Position numbers and translations under genes: made by a program
Notes under the pieces: generated by a model
Seen by the model: the letters and a program-made list of their open reading frames with translations, nothing else
What the model was told of the DNA's origin: nothing
Databases searched by the model: none
Assembly: GCF_004359215.1 (NCBI RefSeq)
Contig: NC_090619.1
Location: 4,748,354 to 4,812,353 of the forward strand
Reading direction: 5' to 3'
DNA length: 64,000 nt
Origin: Bremia lactucae
Lineage: Eukaryota; Oomycota; Peronosporomycetes; Peronosporales; Peronosporaceae
Shown: positions 1 to 11,682 of the stretch, piece by piece
How the letters are laid out: each line of letters opens with the position of its first letter
How positions within the stretch are numbered: the stretch's first letter is position 1

Positions 1-2174
1 TTTAAAAAACTTTGAAGTTTCTGGACAATTTCGTCTTTAGGAGGCACCACAGGCGAATGAATATCATACGTGCCAGGCCCTAAATCACGCGTGTACCCAA
101 TGGCTTGAAACGAACGAATCGTTTCGTCATCCGAACGAGCGTTTTCAATCGAATTCACATCGGCATCAATGGCATCAATTGCATGCATACAATCTGCAAA
201 TTCGCAATAGCACATGTGGGTATGAATCGACGTTTCTTTTTTAGCCACTCCAGTGGCTAAACGAAATGCATCAACCGCCCATGTCAAATAATCGTCTTTT
301 TTACTTGGTTTTAAGGGCATTCCTTCACGAAGGGCTGGCTCATCAACTTGGATAATACAACACTTGGCAGCTTCCAGGTCGACCACTTCATCCCGAAGAC
401 ACAATCCAAGCTGAAAAGCTTGGTCTTTTCGACTAATGTCTTGATGTGGAAACGACCAATTCAAAATGGTCACGGGTCCCGTGAGCATGCCTTTGACCGG
501 TTTGGACGTGAATGATTGTGCCACGACAAACTCCCGAACAGTCATATTTGTAGGACGTTCTAAATCGGCAAAAATAATTGGGGGACGGACACATCGTGAT
601 CCGTAACTTTGTACCCATCCATTTTGGGTAAATGCAAACCCATTTAATTTTTCGGCAAAATACTCCACCATATCGGTACGTTCAGGTTCACCATGGACAA
701 GAATATCCAATCCCAAGGCTTCTTGAATACCGATATTATACGCAATTTGTTCATCAATTTTCGCGCGGTAATGTTCAAGGGAAATTTCATGAGCTTTCAG
801 GTTACGTCGTAACGCCCGAATTTGTGGGGTTTGTGGAAACGAACCAATGGTGGTGGTAGGTAATACCGGTAATCCTTTGTGTTGATAAGGACGCCGTTCG
901 GCAAACGGACAAGGGCGTTGAAAATCCAATTCGGTAACCGAAGCCAATCGGTTTTGTACCACGGGTTTGGCAGGATTCTTTTCATAATAAACATCCCAAG
1001 CTTGTTGAACGCCATCAATTTCCGCTTTGGCAGCGGCTGCCCCAATTTTTGCTATGGTTTTGACAACTTCTAATTCGTTGAGTTTCTCGTAGGCAAAACT
1101 GAGGACTCCTAAAAGACCGTCGGTTTCACCGGTATTCAACCCAGTCTCGCATTCGGTGGTATACGGTACGTGTTGAAGCGAAGAGCTTGTTTGGATCGTA
1201 AGGTGCGAGTTGCTTGCATTGGCCAATACGATCTTAATTGCAGTGACTTGCGAGAGAATCGTGTCGGGATTAAACTTCCACACACTCCGTCCATCGATTA
1301 AACCAGCACCAAGACGTTTGTTAGCCGGGAACCCATACTTTTGAAGTACCGATATATTATCGCCACGGGTAAAATCGAGCGAAAGGGCAGATACCGGTGA
1401 TGTCAGAAACCACTGGTACACCTTGTGGTTAATTTCTTCAAAATAAGTTGCCAAATTAATGGCTACATTCGGGTGCTGAATGGCTCCTTTTGTGGCATTG
1501 GCACCGTATACTGTAGCCAAGTGTTTCGCAAGCTCTTCGGCTTGAGCACCAACTAGCGAGGGTTCATGCACTTGGACTTGTTCGACGCCAAGACTCGCGA
1601 GGTCGTTGAGAAGAGTCGTGTACAGCGGTAGAATCTTTACAAGAAGTTCATCGAGCGTCGCACCGTCGTACTTGCTAAGGGCAAGGTACGTTAGAGGACC
1701 GAGAAGAATGGGTACGGTCTTGTTTGGACCAAGCGTTTTAAGAGCACGTTTGATTGTTTCAAGGTAGTTGCCAAAATTGGCTTTTGGGGTCGATTTCGCA
1801 TTGAGTTCGGGCACTTCGTAGTGGTAATTCGAGTCAAACCACTTGGTCATGTCAAGTGCAGGAATGCCATCCACGCCACGAGCCATGGCAAAATACTGCG
1901 ATAAACCCACTGGAACCGACGCAAAGCGTTCAGGAGCGAGTCCGAGGTAATACGTCCAGTCCAATACGTGGTCATAGAGCGAAAAGAGGCCAACGCCAAT
2001 ACGGTTTACGCCTGCGTCGAGCTGCTTGCGCCAATTGGCTTCTTCGACCGTATGGGCAATTGTATACAGTTCATCTTCGGTAATCTTTTGGCGCCAAAAC
2101 TTTTCAAGAGCGAACTTAAGCTCACGGTTCGGACCCATGCGGGGGAAACCGAGTGTTGCACTATCAACTGTCAT
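1..2174 (-). CDS. metE: MetE, cobalamin-independent methionine synthase (3' end outside window)
   Basis: The enzyme transfers a methyl group from 5-methyltetrahydropteroyl-polyglutamate to homocysteine in the last step of methionine synthesis, in the cytosol. The reading frame runs from the ATG at 2174 to the window edge without a stop, about 724 codons of a usual 750-770, so roughly 40 C-terminal residues are missing. The N-terminus has the family signature TLGFPRMG. The second half begins with the motif TTTIGSFPQT, reflecting the duplicated barrel architecture. The zinc-binding segment IHTHMCYCEF is visible near bases 200-230. The last zinc cysteine, normally in an NPDCGLKTR-type motif, would lie beyond base 1. 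There are no frameshifts and I see no intron. TBCCD1 lies upstream on the same strand, so the promoter must be within 2175-2506. Function assignment is secure from motif order. Confidence 0.95.
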   Translation of the reverse strand, partial: MTVDSATLGFPRMGPNRELKFALEKFWRQKITEDELYTIAHTVEEANWRKQLDAGVNRIGVGLFSLYDHVLDWTYYLGLAPERFASVPVGLSQYFAMARGVDGIPALDMTKWFDSNYHYEVPELNAKSTPKANFGNYLETIKRALKTLGPNKTVPILLGPLTYLALSKYDGATLDELLVKILPLYTTLLNDLASLGVEQVQVHEPSLVGAQAEELAKHLATVYGANATKGAIQHPNVAINLATYFEEINHKVYQWFLTSPVSALSLDFTRGDNISVLQKYGFPANKRLGAGLIDGRSVWKFNPDTILSQVTAIKIVLANASNSHLTIQTSSSLQHVPYTTECETGLNTGETDGLLGVLSFAYEKLNELEVVKTIAKIGAAAAKAEIDGVQQAWDVYYEKNPAKPVVQNRLASVTELDFQRPCPFAERRPYQHKGLPVLPTTTIGSFPQTPQIRALRRNLKAHEISLEHYRAKIDEQIAYNIGIQEALGLDILVHGEPERTDMVEYFAEKLNGFAFTQNGWVQSYGSRCVRPPIIFADLERPTNMTVREFVVAQSFTSKPVKGMLTGPVTILNWSFPHQDISRKDQAFQLGLCLRDEVVDLEAAKCCIIQVDEPALREGMPLKPSKKDDYLTWAVDAFRLATGVAKKETSIHTHMCYCEFADCMHAIDAIDADVNSIENARSDDETIRSFQAIGYTRDLGPGTYDIHSPVVPPKDEIVQKLQSFL

Positions 2175-2506
2175 GCTTCGGAACGTGTGCTTCTAAAGAG
2201 AGACTTGCAACAAACGGGTGAAATAGATGGCAACTGCAAAGCAAATGCCAAAATGCCAAACTCGAAAACAAAATCGTAAGATTGGCTGGCTACGACGTGC
2301 TAGACGTGAGGCGGGATGACCTCCAAGAATCTTCTATTTGCTACACTACCCGCCCATCCTATATCTTTTGGCGTACCCATCTTTCAATCTCACTTGATTG
2401 GCTACCTTTTATGTGCCAATCAAAAAAAACAAAAAAAAACACCAACTCTTTAAATCAAACTTAGTTCCTTACTTTTCGATCATTAATAGCAAGAAAAAAA
2501 CCACGT
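2175..2506. other. Intergenic region between MetE start and TBCCD1 stop
   Basis: About 330 bp between two tandem minus-strand genes. It must hold the MetE promoter and the TBCCD1 3' end. It is rich in A-tracts around 2425-2445. I see no further gene; the small plus-strand frames here resemble nothing known. Confidence 0.5.
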
Positions 2507-4734
2507 TTATTTGGTCGTTGGAGGATCATGAAGCGTACGATCAAGATGCACCAAATCCAAGATCTGTCGCACATTGCTCGTCGACGAGAGCCATTCTTTG
2601 AATTTATATTGAATCACCACTTCCATTGTGCGTTTCTTTGTCAAGTCAAATTCGTCGCTTGTTACTAATTGACGCAATTTTTCGACCGTCTCGTAGTGGT
2701 TTTGAAGCACTGCGTTATACTCGGATGGAATGGGAAAAGGTCTTTCCATACAATTGACGCCCGTCGCTCCTTTCACAGGAATACACACATCGTAAAAAGT
2801 CTCGGGAACTTGTAACGATACACAAGGTGTGTCTAACCAGTACATGACCAAGCGAGAAATCAAAACGAGGAATCAGCAATCATGACGAGGTTAATGAAAA
2901 GTGGATTACCTTTTTCTGTATCCAAGTCTAGAAATTGATTCCACGAGCCTTGCAAGTCGACATGATATAGAAATGGAAGGGTTTTCAATTGTTGTTTTAA
3001 ACCGGGATAGTTGGTGTTATACGGTCCTAGCACCACGCCGAGAGTTTCGCCACTAACAATGATTGGAGATAACGTGTAGACATTCAAGCGCGTATCGAGA
3101 CAATTGCTACAGCAGTATGGATAATAACAAGGAGTTTCATACAGCTTTTGAAAGGGATACACAAACATGTTTTACCTCACGCGAATGAGACCGGAGAGGG
3201 ACGTTATTTGCACGTTTTCACATCGTTCGAGCAACAAAATTCCCACGTTTGGAGCCGTGATAATTCGACAATTCTTGCAAGCAGTAATCGTCACATTTGT
3301 ACTAAAAACACAACAAGGTAGCAAGGTTAAGGATTCCTACTACTGAAAAACTTCAAAAGCGTGGTAGTATCAATCATAGAGGTTAAAAGGATATCGTTGA
3401 GGTCCCAAGAGGTAGAGATACGAGTCTTGACAGGAAAACACCACGGTATCCGGGAATTGATTACTGTCTTTGGATACAAAAAAGTCTTCGGCACGTTTTA
3501 TGACGGTCGTTTTAATCAATTGAGATAGAATCACGGGTAATCCAGTCGATTCTTCCTGTTTACCAGGCATCTCGTCGCTCGTCTCCAATGAAAAGTCATC
3601 TACAAAATACCACACCAACCACTTTTGTTGTCAATATCAAAACGCATTCCAAGAAATACACACTCCAAATAATACCCGACCATTTAATGAAAAAGCAGGA
3701 GGCGCAACATTAAACCCATTCATTAAAGCGGCATTTTTCGAACACCCAACGGGAGGATACAATTTCTCGTTTAATGTCAAGTGAATCTTGAAAAAACGAC
3801 CGAGTTTTGCTCCATTTTCCACGTGAAAAACACCTTCTTGTCCAATTTTCGAGTCGTTGATCGCGAATTCGGACACTTTCCACTTGGTATAACACGAACT
3901 GAGCTTCAAGTGTTGATCCACGAGTGTTTGATCGCCCCAACATAGCAAAAAACCAAGTAAATCCATCTGATCGTTGCGAATACTTGTTGACGATTCGTCC
4001 GTTAATTCCACGGAAGGGTACAGCAATCCAAATAAATCGTCCAATTTCTCACGCACAAATGCCAGATAATACGAATCGGCCGTAGAGCGGTCTGCCATGC
4101 CTACAGTGTGAGGAGATTGAGAAGGTGGAGGACTAGCCGAGCCTCGAAGGAGGGGAGATCCGTGAAGAATTGGCGACTTTGGTGTAGCCATTGTCTTGGA
4201 TGTTTCCATTGTCACAGTTGTAGCCATGTTCTCGGCGGGTTCCCGATACCATACGGTATTAAAGGACTCTAACGAGTATTTCCACGAATATGGCTTCACG
4301 GTCTGAATGAATAAAAAAATTGCCATTTTATATACCGGTATTTCTTCGTGTTCCAGACAGTACTTTCCATCGTGTGGACCACTTAAATCCCCACCATTAT
4401 TGTCCACAGGAATCATGCGATGAAATTGCGCTAATAAGAGCCAAAAGGCTTTGTAATCTTGCTCTCGCCATTGGAGAACCAACTCGACGGCTTCTTTCCA
4501 GACAGGAAATGTAATTAATTTTAAATTGTCGGTTTCGGTATAGGAATGGTCGGTATCGAGCATCATGTTGTCTTTCATGGCAGCTGCGTCGGTACTTGGT
4601 ACGACCTGAAGATTCTTGTGGACCGCGTCTAATGCCTTCTTGACATTGTGAAGCGTGACGGATGCTGCGTATTTCGAAGGTAATGGTACAAGACCAAGCT
4701 CAAATAATTCAAGACGGAGCCAAATGCGCAACAT
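2507..4734 (-). CDS. TBCCD1: TBCCD1-like protein (TBCC domain-containing protein 1), five exons
   Basis: Exons on the minus strand are 4734-3660, 3599-3395, 3298-3176, 3106-2910 and 2832-2507, giving 641 residues. I joined them from the conserved order of blocks: an N-terminal LPSKYAAS segment, a long helical region, then the tubulin-cofactor-C-like beta-helix (DSYLYLLGPQR, ACKNCRIITAPN, NTNYPGLKQQL) and the C-terminal KFKEWLSS segment. Introns are 60, 96, 69 and 77 bp. Three have GT-AG ends with consistent phases; the 96-bp one is AT-AC (separate entry). In animals and green algae, TBCCD1 positions the centrosome or basal body and the Golgi. A role at basal bodies of zoospores is inference. 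The start at 4734 is the first ATG after an in-frame stop and matches the family N-terminus. The repeat GSPLLRGSASPPPSQSP in the middle is a low-complexity linker. Confidence 0.88.
3299..3394 (-). other. Probable U12-type AT-AC intron in TBCCD1
   Basis: Read on the minus strand, the intron begins ATATCCTTTT at 3394, the consensus 5' splice site of the minor spliceosome. It contains TCCTTAAC at 3333-3326, the consensus U12 branch site, and ends AC at 3300-3299. No GT exists between the end of the conserved exon and the in-frame stop, so a normal donor is not available. Splicing at AC keeps frame (phase 2) and gives GPQR-NVTITACKNC, the same length as the animal family. An alternative AG end at 3303-3302 would add one threonine. 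The branch-to-acceptor distance of about 28 nt is long for U12 introns, which is the weakest point. Confidence 0.75.
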
Positions 4735-6136
4735 CTTGTCACGTCGTCTTCGTTTCTTGGCGGGGGGCGCAGATATGAATTCAAAAAGGTCTTGGCCGCC
4801 AGTGGCTTTTTCTGTCGTTGCTGACGTCTACGTGCACGGCTTTAGTATCACATAATTTTACGACCATTAAGTGTTTAACGCCGCACCTTCGTGGTAAGCG
4901 CGGCCCGTGTTCCCGATGGACGCAAGGTCGCAGGCGGGGGATTCAAGTCTTGGCGGTTTTAACGCTACCAATACCGGTATTAGAAAGGCGCTTAATACGA
5001 AGAGCAAGATCAATAAGAAATGACCAACTAGATCTTGGTTTTTTTATAATATTCGATTATATACCAATCTATCGAGAGGGAGCGGATTCATTTATTTTAA
5101 GCCACACTGTTTTGCGGATTTGCTGTCCTTAAAATATTTTTAAAACTTGTCAACGAATGACGTCCAAGTAACAATTTATAAAAGTTTGCGAGGTTATTTT
5201 CTTAAGCACATGTTTTCACTAATCTTCATGCATCGATCGTATCATCAAAGCCCTAGGTTTCAGCTCGTAAGGTCGGTCTTTTGTGCTTGTATGGACACCT
5301 TAGCGAGGATTGAAAATCTCAAATCTGCCACTTGTGCATAAGATAGAAAAAAATATTAAGCTATTCTAAATAATAGGTCATTTGTATCGCACACTTTTGT
5401 GAATTAATTGGTCAAACTTAATTTCACTTGTTGTTTATAGCCGACCGATGCGAGCGGTAAGAAATTGAGCTATTATAAATTTTTGTAAAGCCGGCAACGC
5501 TATTATACATTATAATTAACGAGATTTTATATGTAAAATGAGGGTAAAAATTGCATCAGATACTTAAATTATTGACTACTACAAAAATTGTAACCAAAAT
5601 TATCAAGTGCTACAAAAAGTTGTAACCTAGTCTAGAAAAACATCACAAACATTGAGCCAAATCGATGCGTTGAAAGAGTCAGTCACTTTTAAATGACGTG
5701 AAAGCACGACTGATACAAGTTGCTTTGAGCCCGGTCTCAGCGTTATAGCTGTAATGATCGTCATGGATAGAGTGTATACATTCTTGCATCTAATCAACAA
5801 GGTGAAAGTATTCATTATGGCCGATGTTACCAATAAGAAGGCTTTCTTTTTTTTCGTATCAAGATCGCATTAATACCGGACGCTTACACGTAATAGTGCT
5901 GTCGAAAGGTGCATCCTAGCTTTAAAAATATCAGTCAGGAGATGCAGATGACACTTATGCTAAGAAATTCACATCCGCAGAAGTTGACAAAAAAAGGTAG
6001 CATACAACATTCATTGTTCGTTTCAATTCTCTTGGAATAAGTTACTTGCATGCGCTAGAGAGCCCTAACGATCATCCATCGTCTGTTCCAAGATAATCTT
6101 GTCGCTCTTCCAGCCGTTTTCTCGTTTTCTCTTTTT
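4735..6136. other. Intergenic, no recognisable gene
   Basis: About 1.4 kb of AT-rich sequence with only short frames on both strands. I see no domain, repeat pair or RNA gene. The upstream region of TBCCD1 must lie at its left end. Confidence 0.4.
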
Positions 6137-6144
6137 ATGACCAC

Positions 6145-6333
6145 TCAATTAAGTGCGGGCGCTCTTGACGTTAAATTACCTACCAAGAAATACATTTTAA
6201 ACCTTCTTTTCGCCCGTGCTTGCATGGTAATCAAGCTGAACATATCACGAAGGTTTTCAATCCTTGGCGCAATGTGGGCCTTCGTTAGCAAATCTGCAAT
6301 CATTTCTCCAGACTTCAGGAAGCATGGCTGCAA
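6145..6333 (-). pseudogene. Copia RNase H C-terminal fragment
   Basis: The minus-strand frame contains SGEMIADLLTKA, the conserved tail of Ty1/copia RNase H, just before the element would end. Only about 60 codons remain. Upstream codons are broken by stops. Confidence 0.55.
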
Positions 6334-7059
6334 AACCTTGGCACTTGCGTGGTTCGCTCTTGTCCATCTTCATTGGCATAGCTCACAGAATGTGTGAGTC
6401 TGTGGCGTGCGAATGGGCAATTCTCATGAGCAGCTCTTGAAAAGCTCTCTCGATCCCATTACCTCATGATCAGCCTGCGAAGCCGCATTAAACCTGACTT
6501 ACGTCGTGCACAAGGATACGTCAGTCTGCTTCTTGTTTCACGATTTAATTTCTTCATCATCTCACCATAACACAGATTTATTTTCTTATGCATTAGCCGC
6601 GAAATCGAAGTCGCTCCATCTTTCAATCTTGGATACTATCAATTGACTTCCCGACGCAGCCTACCTGCAACTACAACATTTTGGACTCCTTTAAGTATTT
6701 TGAAATGAACTTGGCCATTTTTAAGTGATTTTTAGTCTGCTCATGCGTTTGTCAAGCTGATTTATAACGCAAAATATATATCCGGTCTTGGACAACTTGC
6801 CATCTAAAGTAAACCACCCACCAGAGATGCGAACATCCTCACGCTTGCATTTCCATTCACAGCCGTCCCAGGGAGGTCGTCTGGTTTCGGTAATTGCTTT
6901 CGATGCAGCCTCCAACACTGGCACGATTATTGCCTCGCTCGCAAGGCACATGATAATAGCTGCTTTACAAAACACGTTCAGTGGTTACTAACCCGGATGT
7001 GAAGGTGGACAATATTTTTGACCAAGTAGTGTCCATCAACCTTCAGCTCAATAAATATA

Positions 7060-7578
7060 GATCAGAAACGGCGAATGAAGTCCAAGCTTCAATTGACGCA
7101 AGGCTGCGAGGATGCACCGCACCATCATAAACATCGCGCGAAGCATGGTGTTTGCTATTGTTTACCTTAAAGCTTTAATGGTGATGCAGCTGAGTATGCT
7201 ACTAAACCGGAGCCCTATGATGAATAAAACGGAGCACATGTCCTGTATGGAGATGCTCACTGTAAAGGCACCTGGTTTGAGTGGTGACGAGGTGTTTGGG
7301 TCATCATGTACATCGCTCAAGGATGCCAAAAATCAACTCGCCGAGTGAGAAAAGTGGAAAGACGGCTATCGTCGTCGAAAAATTGCGACGAGATTAACGA
7401 ATACAAAGCTAATTTTTCGAATGATCGTATCGTGGTAGTCCCGAAGCATGTAAACGACAAGAAGATGAGTGATTGTTCAACGCTCTTGATGGAAGGTGTG
7501 GATGAGGACGAGCTCAACGAAGCGCCGCTAAACAAAGAAAAGATCGGCCACCTGGATGAACGCGTGACCGACATTTGA
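7060..7578 (+). pseudogene. Copia integrase C-terminal fragment
   Basis: The plus frame shows MHRTIINIARSM and LLNRSPM, which match the integrase segment HRTVLNMARSM of the intact-looking copia element at 39.5 kb. It is followed in another frame by NDRIVVVPKHVNDKKMS, equivalent to the integrase tail that precedes RT. At least one frameshift and several stops are present. Confidence 0.6.
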
Positions 7579-8629
7579 CCCGGTCAAGATGCAATAATGA
7601 GATCGATACTATAACGATTGAAGAGCGTCAAGGCAGCGTCAAAATAAGGTTCTTAAACATGTCTTAGAAACTTCGGTAGGGCGATAAAGCCCATATGTTG
7701 GATAAATGAGTGACAGCAATGTCTAAAGAGCTGAAGGCTTAACAAGTCATCAATCTGTTGGACGTAAGCTCAACATTTAGTTGTCGCTAAACACAGCTAA
7801 AACAATTTAATTTTTTGGATAGCTACACCCTTTAATTCTGCCAGGAATACACAGTAACGGCTAAATCTGTGGTCGAGTGATAGAAGATCGCGGAAAGTGA
7901 TGGGAACTTTGTAGTCGAAATACATTACTCCAACAATGTCATCGATTAGAGAGTTCTTTCGACCCCCTTGCGTGATTGCACCCTTCTTGTTATCGGTAAA
8001 AGCAAACCAAATAGAGTCACTGCTCTAATTCCATCAGTTCAATTTCAGAGGCAGAGAACCGGACAATTTTGCAGATTGCTTCGAAGTGTAAATGACTCAG
8101 ACGTCGGTTAAGCTTAATCAAAGCGCCACAATGAGCATCTAAATTAGATTTCTTCCTCCTCTGTATACACAGCAATGATTCCATGCAATGTTATCGAGTA
8201 TCTGCGATAATTTTCATCAAAAGTATGGACGAAAAGAGCATCATTTCCACAGTAAACATCCTTAATAGGGATGTCTCCTGTGCAGGAATCTAAGTCGATA
8301 TTCCTTTTGATATTTAAGGAGCGCATCCTTGTGCTCAAGCTTTACCACCGGTAATTATGTCCGCTCGAGGTATGAAACCTATTGGAAGCTGAGATTAAAT
8401 CAGGTTTTCGTACTCCCCGAGCCCTGTCTTTATCATCATGTTGCACTTGTATGTTATTTCACGCGGTTCAATATCTGATACCGCCGTCAGACATTCACTA
8501 TTATGTTTAATGGGGTACTACTGTCGTACAGGAGATGGGAGCTTGAATTACTATTCAAAATCTAGTAACTTTTGATTGAAGCACATCAATTGCCGATCGC
8601 AAGGTTAAATCGTCTCGCTGATCCAATCA

Positions 8630-8720
8630 CTTTCCCGGACGGTTTCGGCCTTCTAGTGACCCGTTTGACCACAGCGGTAGCAATATTTTCGTCCGTGGTG
8701 GTCCGTCTTGGCCTTGAACT
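8630..8720 (-). pseudogene. Copia Gag zinc-knuckle remnant
   Basis: The minus strand reads KYCYRCGQTGH, then a stop and KAET. This is a CCHC knuckle in which the final cysteine has been lost and a stop introduced. Only this motif supports the call. Confidence 0.4.
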
Positions 8721-9039
8721 TCAGTTTTGATGCTGCATCGACAGCGTTTACTACGTTGCGACCGAAATCCTTGGTGCAAGGATCAATTGAGGCAGACTAT
8801 GCAAATTGCCACAATTATTCGTCTTGGCGTAGACATTCTGACTGTTATAGTCCAGCCTAAACAACATTAATATACACATCGACGGATCCGCATACTGATA
8901 TGTGCAAGCGTTGTTATCCCCACCTCCACCCGCGCATCGCTGACAGCTGTCCGTGCAAAAAGTTCTTACAGCTGTCTGGTGCAAAAAATGCTTGTGCAGC
9001 TCCGCTGGGCGCTTGCCTTGCATTTTCTAGGTTTTGACT

Positions 9040-9790
9040 CTCCGGCCCACAAGATTCGAACTATCGACGGTAGTACTTCTGTGCTGTACCGCAAGGTGTT
9101 GTCAAAGGATATCGACCTTGATATCCTTGGCCGATACAATTCCACATTCGTGCAGCCAACAGCTCATTGGGCGAGCGCGGAATCTTCGGTATCATTATTG
9201 GCAAAGTGACGAGATCGAAGGCTATCACGTCTACATTTCAGGGGCAAAATTATCGTAGTGACACAGCACGTGAGATATGTTATGAAGCTGTCAGAGGAGC
9301 AAAATTTGCAGAACACGTTTTAGAATTAAGTTTCCAGCAACGTTCAACAAGAAGCGCACGAAAAAGGCCTGGACGCGCGATCGTCATCACACAAGGTCCG
9401 TGATATAGAAGGGTGCTGAGTTGGATAAGAAGAAGACAGCGAAAAATCCCAGATGGGTAACAGCTTAAACAGCGTCTGCGATCTAGACCATAAGTACTAC
9501 AGAGAGGCTATGCAAAGTCAATTGCAAAAAAGTGGAAGGTGGCAATAACGCAGGAATTGCAGGCTCCTGAAAAAATTTGAGTACGGGCTGTTGTGGTACC
9601 ACCCCAAACCAACCAAATCCTCCATAGAAAGTGGGTCTTTGAGACAAAGACGAATGCAAATGAAGCCATCGAGCATTTCAAGGCTCGACAGGTAGCTTGC
9701 GGCAATATATAAGTGTTTGGCTTCGTCTATGGGTTGACCGTCGCAGCCGTTTTGGAAATGCGCAAAGTTTGGTTAATTTAGGTCCTCGGT
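9040..9790 (+). pseudogene. Copia integrase tail and RT start, decayed
   Basis: GKIIVVTQHVR in one frame is the integrase tail. Further along, HRKWVFETKTNANEAIEHF and KARQVACGN are the start of copia reverse transcriptase, parallel to the plus-strand copy near 40.3 kb. Stops and frameshifts separate the blocks, so it cannot encode a working protein. Confidence 0.6.
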
Positions 9791-10064
9791 TTACGTTGGG
9801 GGGAGACATCTACAACACGAATGCTAGAGCCGAGAAGGAACAATACTTGTAAATTTATTTGGCAATTCTTCAAGGAATGGAGATAGTTGCGTTGACAAGC
9901 CCATTCTAATTCAGATCTGCTCCGCGGATTGCTGGACAAACATGCAACTCTCCTTGATTAAGCACCGTACGCATGTCTGTGAACTAAGTTCGCCTCTTTA
10001 AGGTCCTCAGAAGATAGCACTCCTATAGCAACTATTAAATCAACCGGTACGCTCTTCAAAGCGG

Positions 10065-10259
10065 TCACCGACAAATCATCGACCCCACGATGAATATTAC
10101 TGCATTATAATGCTTGTAGTAGAGATACATGTCGCTCAAACATCGAGTTAAACCAGCGTTGTATAATTTCGCGTATAGTAATTCGCTATAAAGCCGTCCA
10201 GCCTGCTTAATGCCATACAGTGACTTTTTGGTTGAAGCGCCAGCTTGCCCTTCGAGCAC
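10065..10259 (-). pseudogene. Copia reverse transcriptase core fragment
   Basis: The minus frame contains KKSLYGIKQAGRLYSELLYA, the conserved LYGLKQAxRxW block of copia RT, then DMYLYYKHYN leading towards the missing YVDD. It lies opposite in orientation to the RT piece ending at 9790, so they are not one continuous copy. Confidence 0.65.
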
Positions 10260-10260
10260 A

Positions 10261-10499
10261 CTCTGAATTTTGCGAGCCTTTTGTCAGCTAAACGGCGTAC
10301 GGTTTTCCATTGCGACGACAGCAACGTGACAGACTAAGTCTCTTTATTTTAAAGGCACACCGGGAAACGAAGAACGATCCATCGTTCCGCAATTTAAAGT
10401 CGCTCGTGGAGAGTTTTCTCGATCCCGGTCGTGTTACATTGAAATGAAACGCTGGATCTGTATGAGGCGGATTACGTACCGCATTCATCCGCATTACGA
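10261..10499. other. Gap between copia and gypsy remnants
   Basis: No recognisable coding or repeat structure. It may hide the outer edge or LTR of the gypsy copy to the right. Confidence 0.3.
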
Positions 10500-10639
10500 T
10501 GCGATAAAAAGCGGTCGCAGCTACTTAATTTCGCCCGCTTGATTGCGATTGAAATCATGGGAGCTGCTGTACACCCTGTTTCTTCTTACTACGCTAATTC
10601 TGCTGGTCCATTTGAGACTAGCGAAGAAGCCTCAGCTGG

Positions 10640-10790
10640 CGCTCCTTTTTATAGGCAGCCGCCAAGCCGGGCACATCAATACGGAGGGTATCGATCGGCT
10701 CCCAAGAGTCATAAGTCTTCGGGTAACCTTTCCATTGGACGAGGATCTGATACCCTTGCCTCAAAGAGCGGTGGGCAAGCAACCTTCAAA
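10640..10790 (-). pseudogene. Chromodomain at the end of gypsy integrase (copy A)
   Basis: The minus strand reads YQILVQWKGYPKTYDSWEP followed by IDTLRIDVPGL, a clear chromodomain with the WKGY..SWEP core. It sits downstream of the integrase GPF/Y module, as in chromodomain gypsy elements, where it steers integration towards modified chromatin. The plus-strand frames here are shadows. Confidence 0.75.
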
Positions 10791-11139
10791 CAAGGAAGCG
10801 TTGATTCTCACCCCCATCCATCAGTGCAGGTGGCGCCCGATAGGAGTGGCGATCTCGCCCATCTACTCGCGGCTGCCTTACCTTCGTCCGTTTAGTCGTA
10901 TGCGTTAAGCGTTGCTGAACGACATTTTGCGGATCTTGAGGTTCAAGTCTTGCGACTAACTTCGGATGTTTATGATGTCCGAGCGAAAGATCACCAGGGG
11001 TATGAGTGCTTGAATACTCGCTTGGACCTTCTGGAGAAGATAATAGTGAGGGATCCGCGCTACTCGCGTGATGTCCCTCTCTCTCTGAGTCCTTTACGTC
11101 CTCATGGAAGGAGAAGGTCGGACGCACGTCTTTTACCTC

Positions 11140-11682
11140 TCACCTCTCCACCCTCTGTTTGTGATATTCGACCTCATTTATGTATACGTAATGTTTCAGA
11201 CGACCCAAGTAAAGGGCAGGGTGCATATTCATATATGGCGGGAGGGTGAGCCTATAATTTTGGTCTCCAACCTCCTCGACGACAGTAAACGGTCCAATGT
11301 AAAGTGGCAATAATTTCGTAGCACTTCCAGGTAGTACATAAACTGTAATTTTAGGTACTTGATAGTACTTATCTCCAACGCTAAAGCGTTCACTGATTTT
11401 GCGACCGTTTTGGTCAGCATATCCTTTTTTGTCCTGTGTGCTTGCCATCGCGTCACGGACTTTTCGTGTGATGGCTAATCGCTCATCCGCAAAGCGTTGA
11501 TCTTCGCTCACGCTTTTGGCATCTAACTTGCATACGACATCACTGAGAGGTCGGTCATAGAACTTAGTTGACATTAACAAAACATCATTATTATTTTGGA
11601 GCACATGCATTTCTTGCCTTGAATCCATACTGACCGCTGCCAAATCGGCAGGGTCACCAGGGAAAGTTTCTGTTTTTGACAT
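11140..11682 (-). pseudogene. Gypsy integrase C-terminal region with GPF/Y module (copy A)
   Basis: 180 codons are open. The C-terminal part has YIGPFTVVEEVGDQNYRL and LYLGRLKHY, the GPF/Y module that follows the catalytic core in chromointegrases. The N-terminal part retains DRPLSDVVCKLDAKS. Upstream catalytic core sequence is broken around 11.7-12.1 kb. Confidence 0.75.

Larger units (their letters stand above)
6137..10260. mobile_element. Cluster of decayed Ty1/copia fragments in both orientations
   Basis: Several short pieces of copia pol can be read, none longer than about 200 residues and all with stops. They are an RNase H C-terminal piece on the minus strand (6145-6333), integrase C-terminal pieces on the plus strand (7060-7578 and 9170-9420), a Gag zinc knuckle on the minus strand (about 8630-8720), an RT N-terminal piece on the plus strand (9520-9790) and an RT core piece on the minus strand (10065-10259). 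Mixed orientation shows more than one insertion or later inversion. No LTR pair was recognised. Confidence 0.6.

Noticed and set aside
3302..3303. AG at 3303-3302 as acceptor of the TBCCD1 U12 intron
   Set aside because: It is in frame and possible, but adds one residue relative to the family, whereas the AC three bases later gives the exact length and the classical AT-AC pairing.
6721..6991. Overlapping frames on both strands resembling an RNase H segment
   Set aside because: The resemblance (SKTGYIF) is too short and out of order relative to known copia RNase H blocks.
10539..10908. Plus-strand frames including one starting MRLKSWELLYTLFLLTTLIL that looks like a secreted protein with a signal peptide
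   Set aside because: It lies exactly antisense to the gypsy chromodomain, which is a clear coding match, and has no RxLR-type motif or other support.
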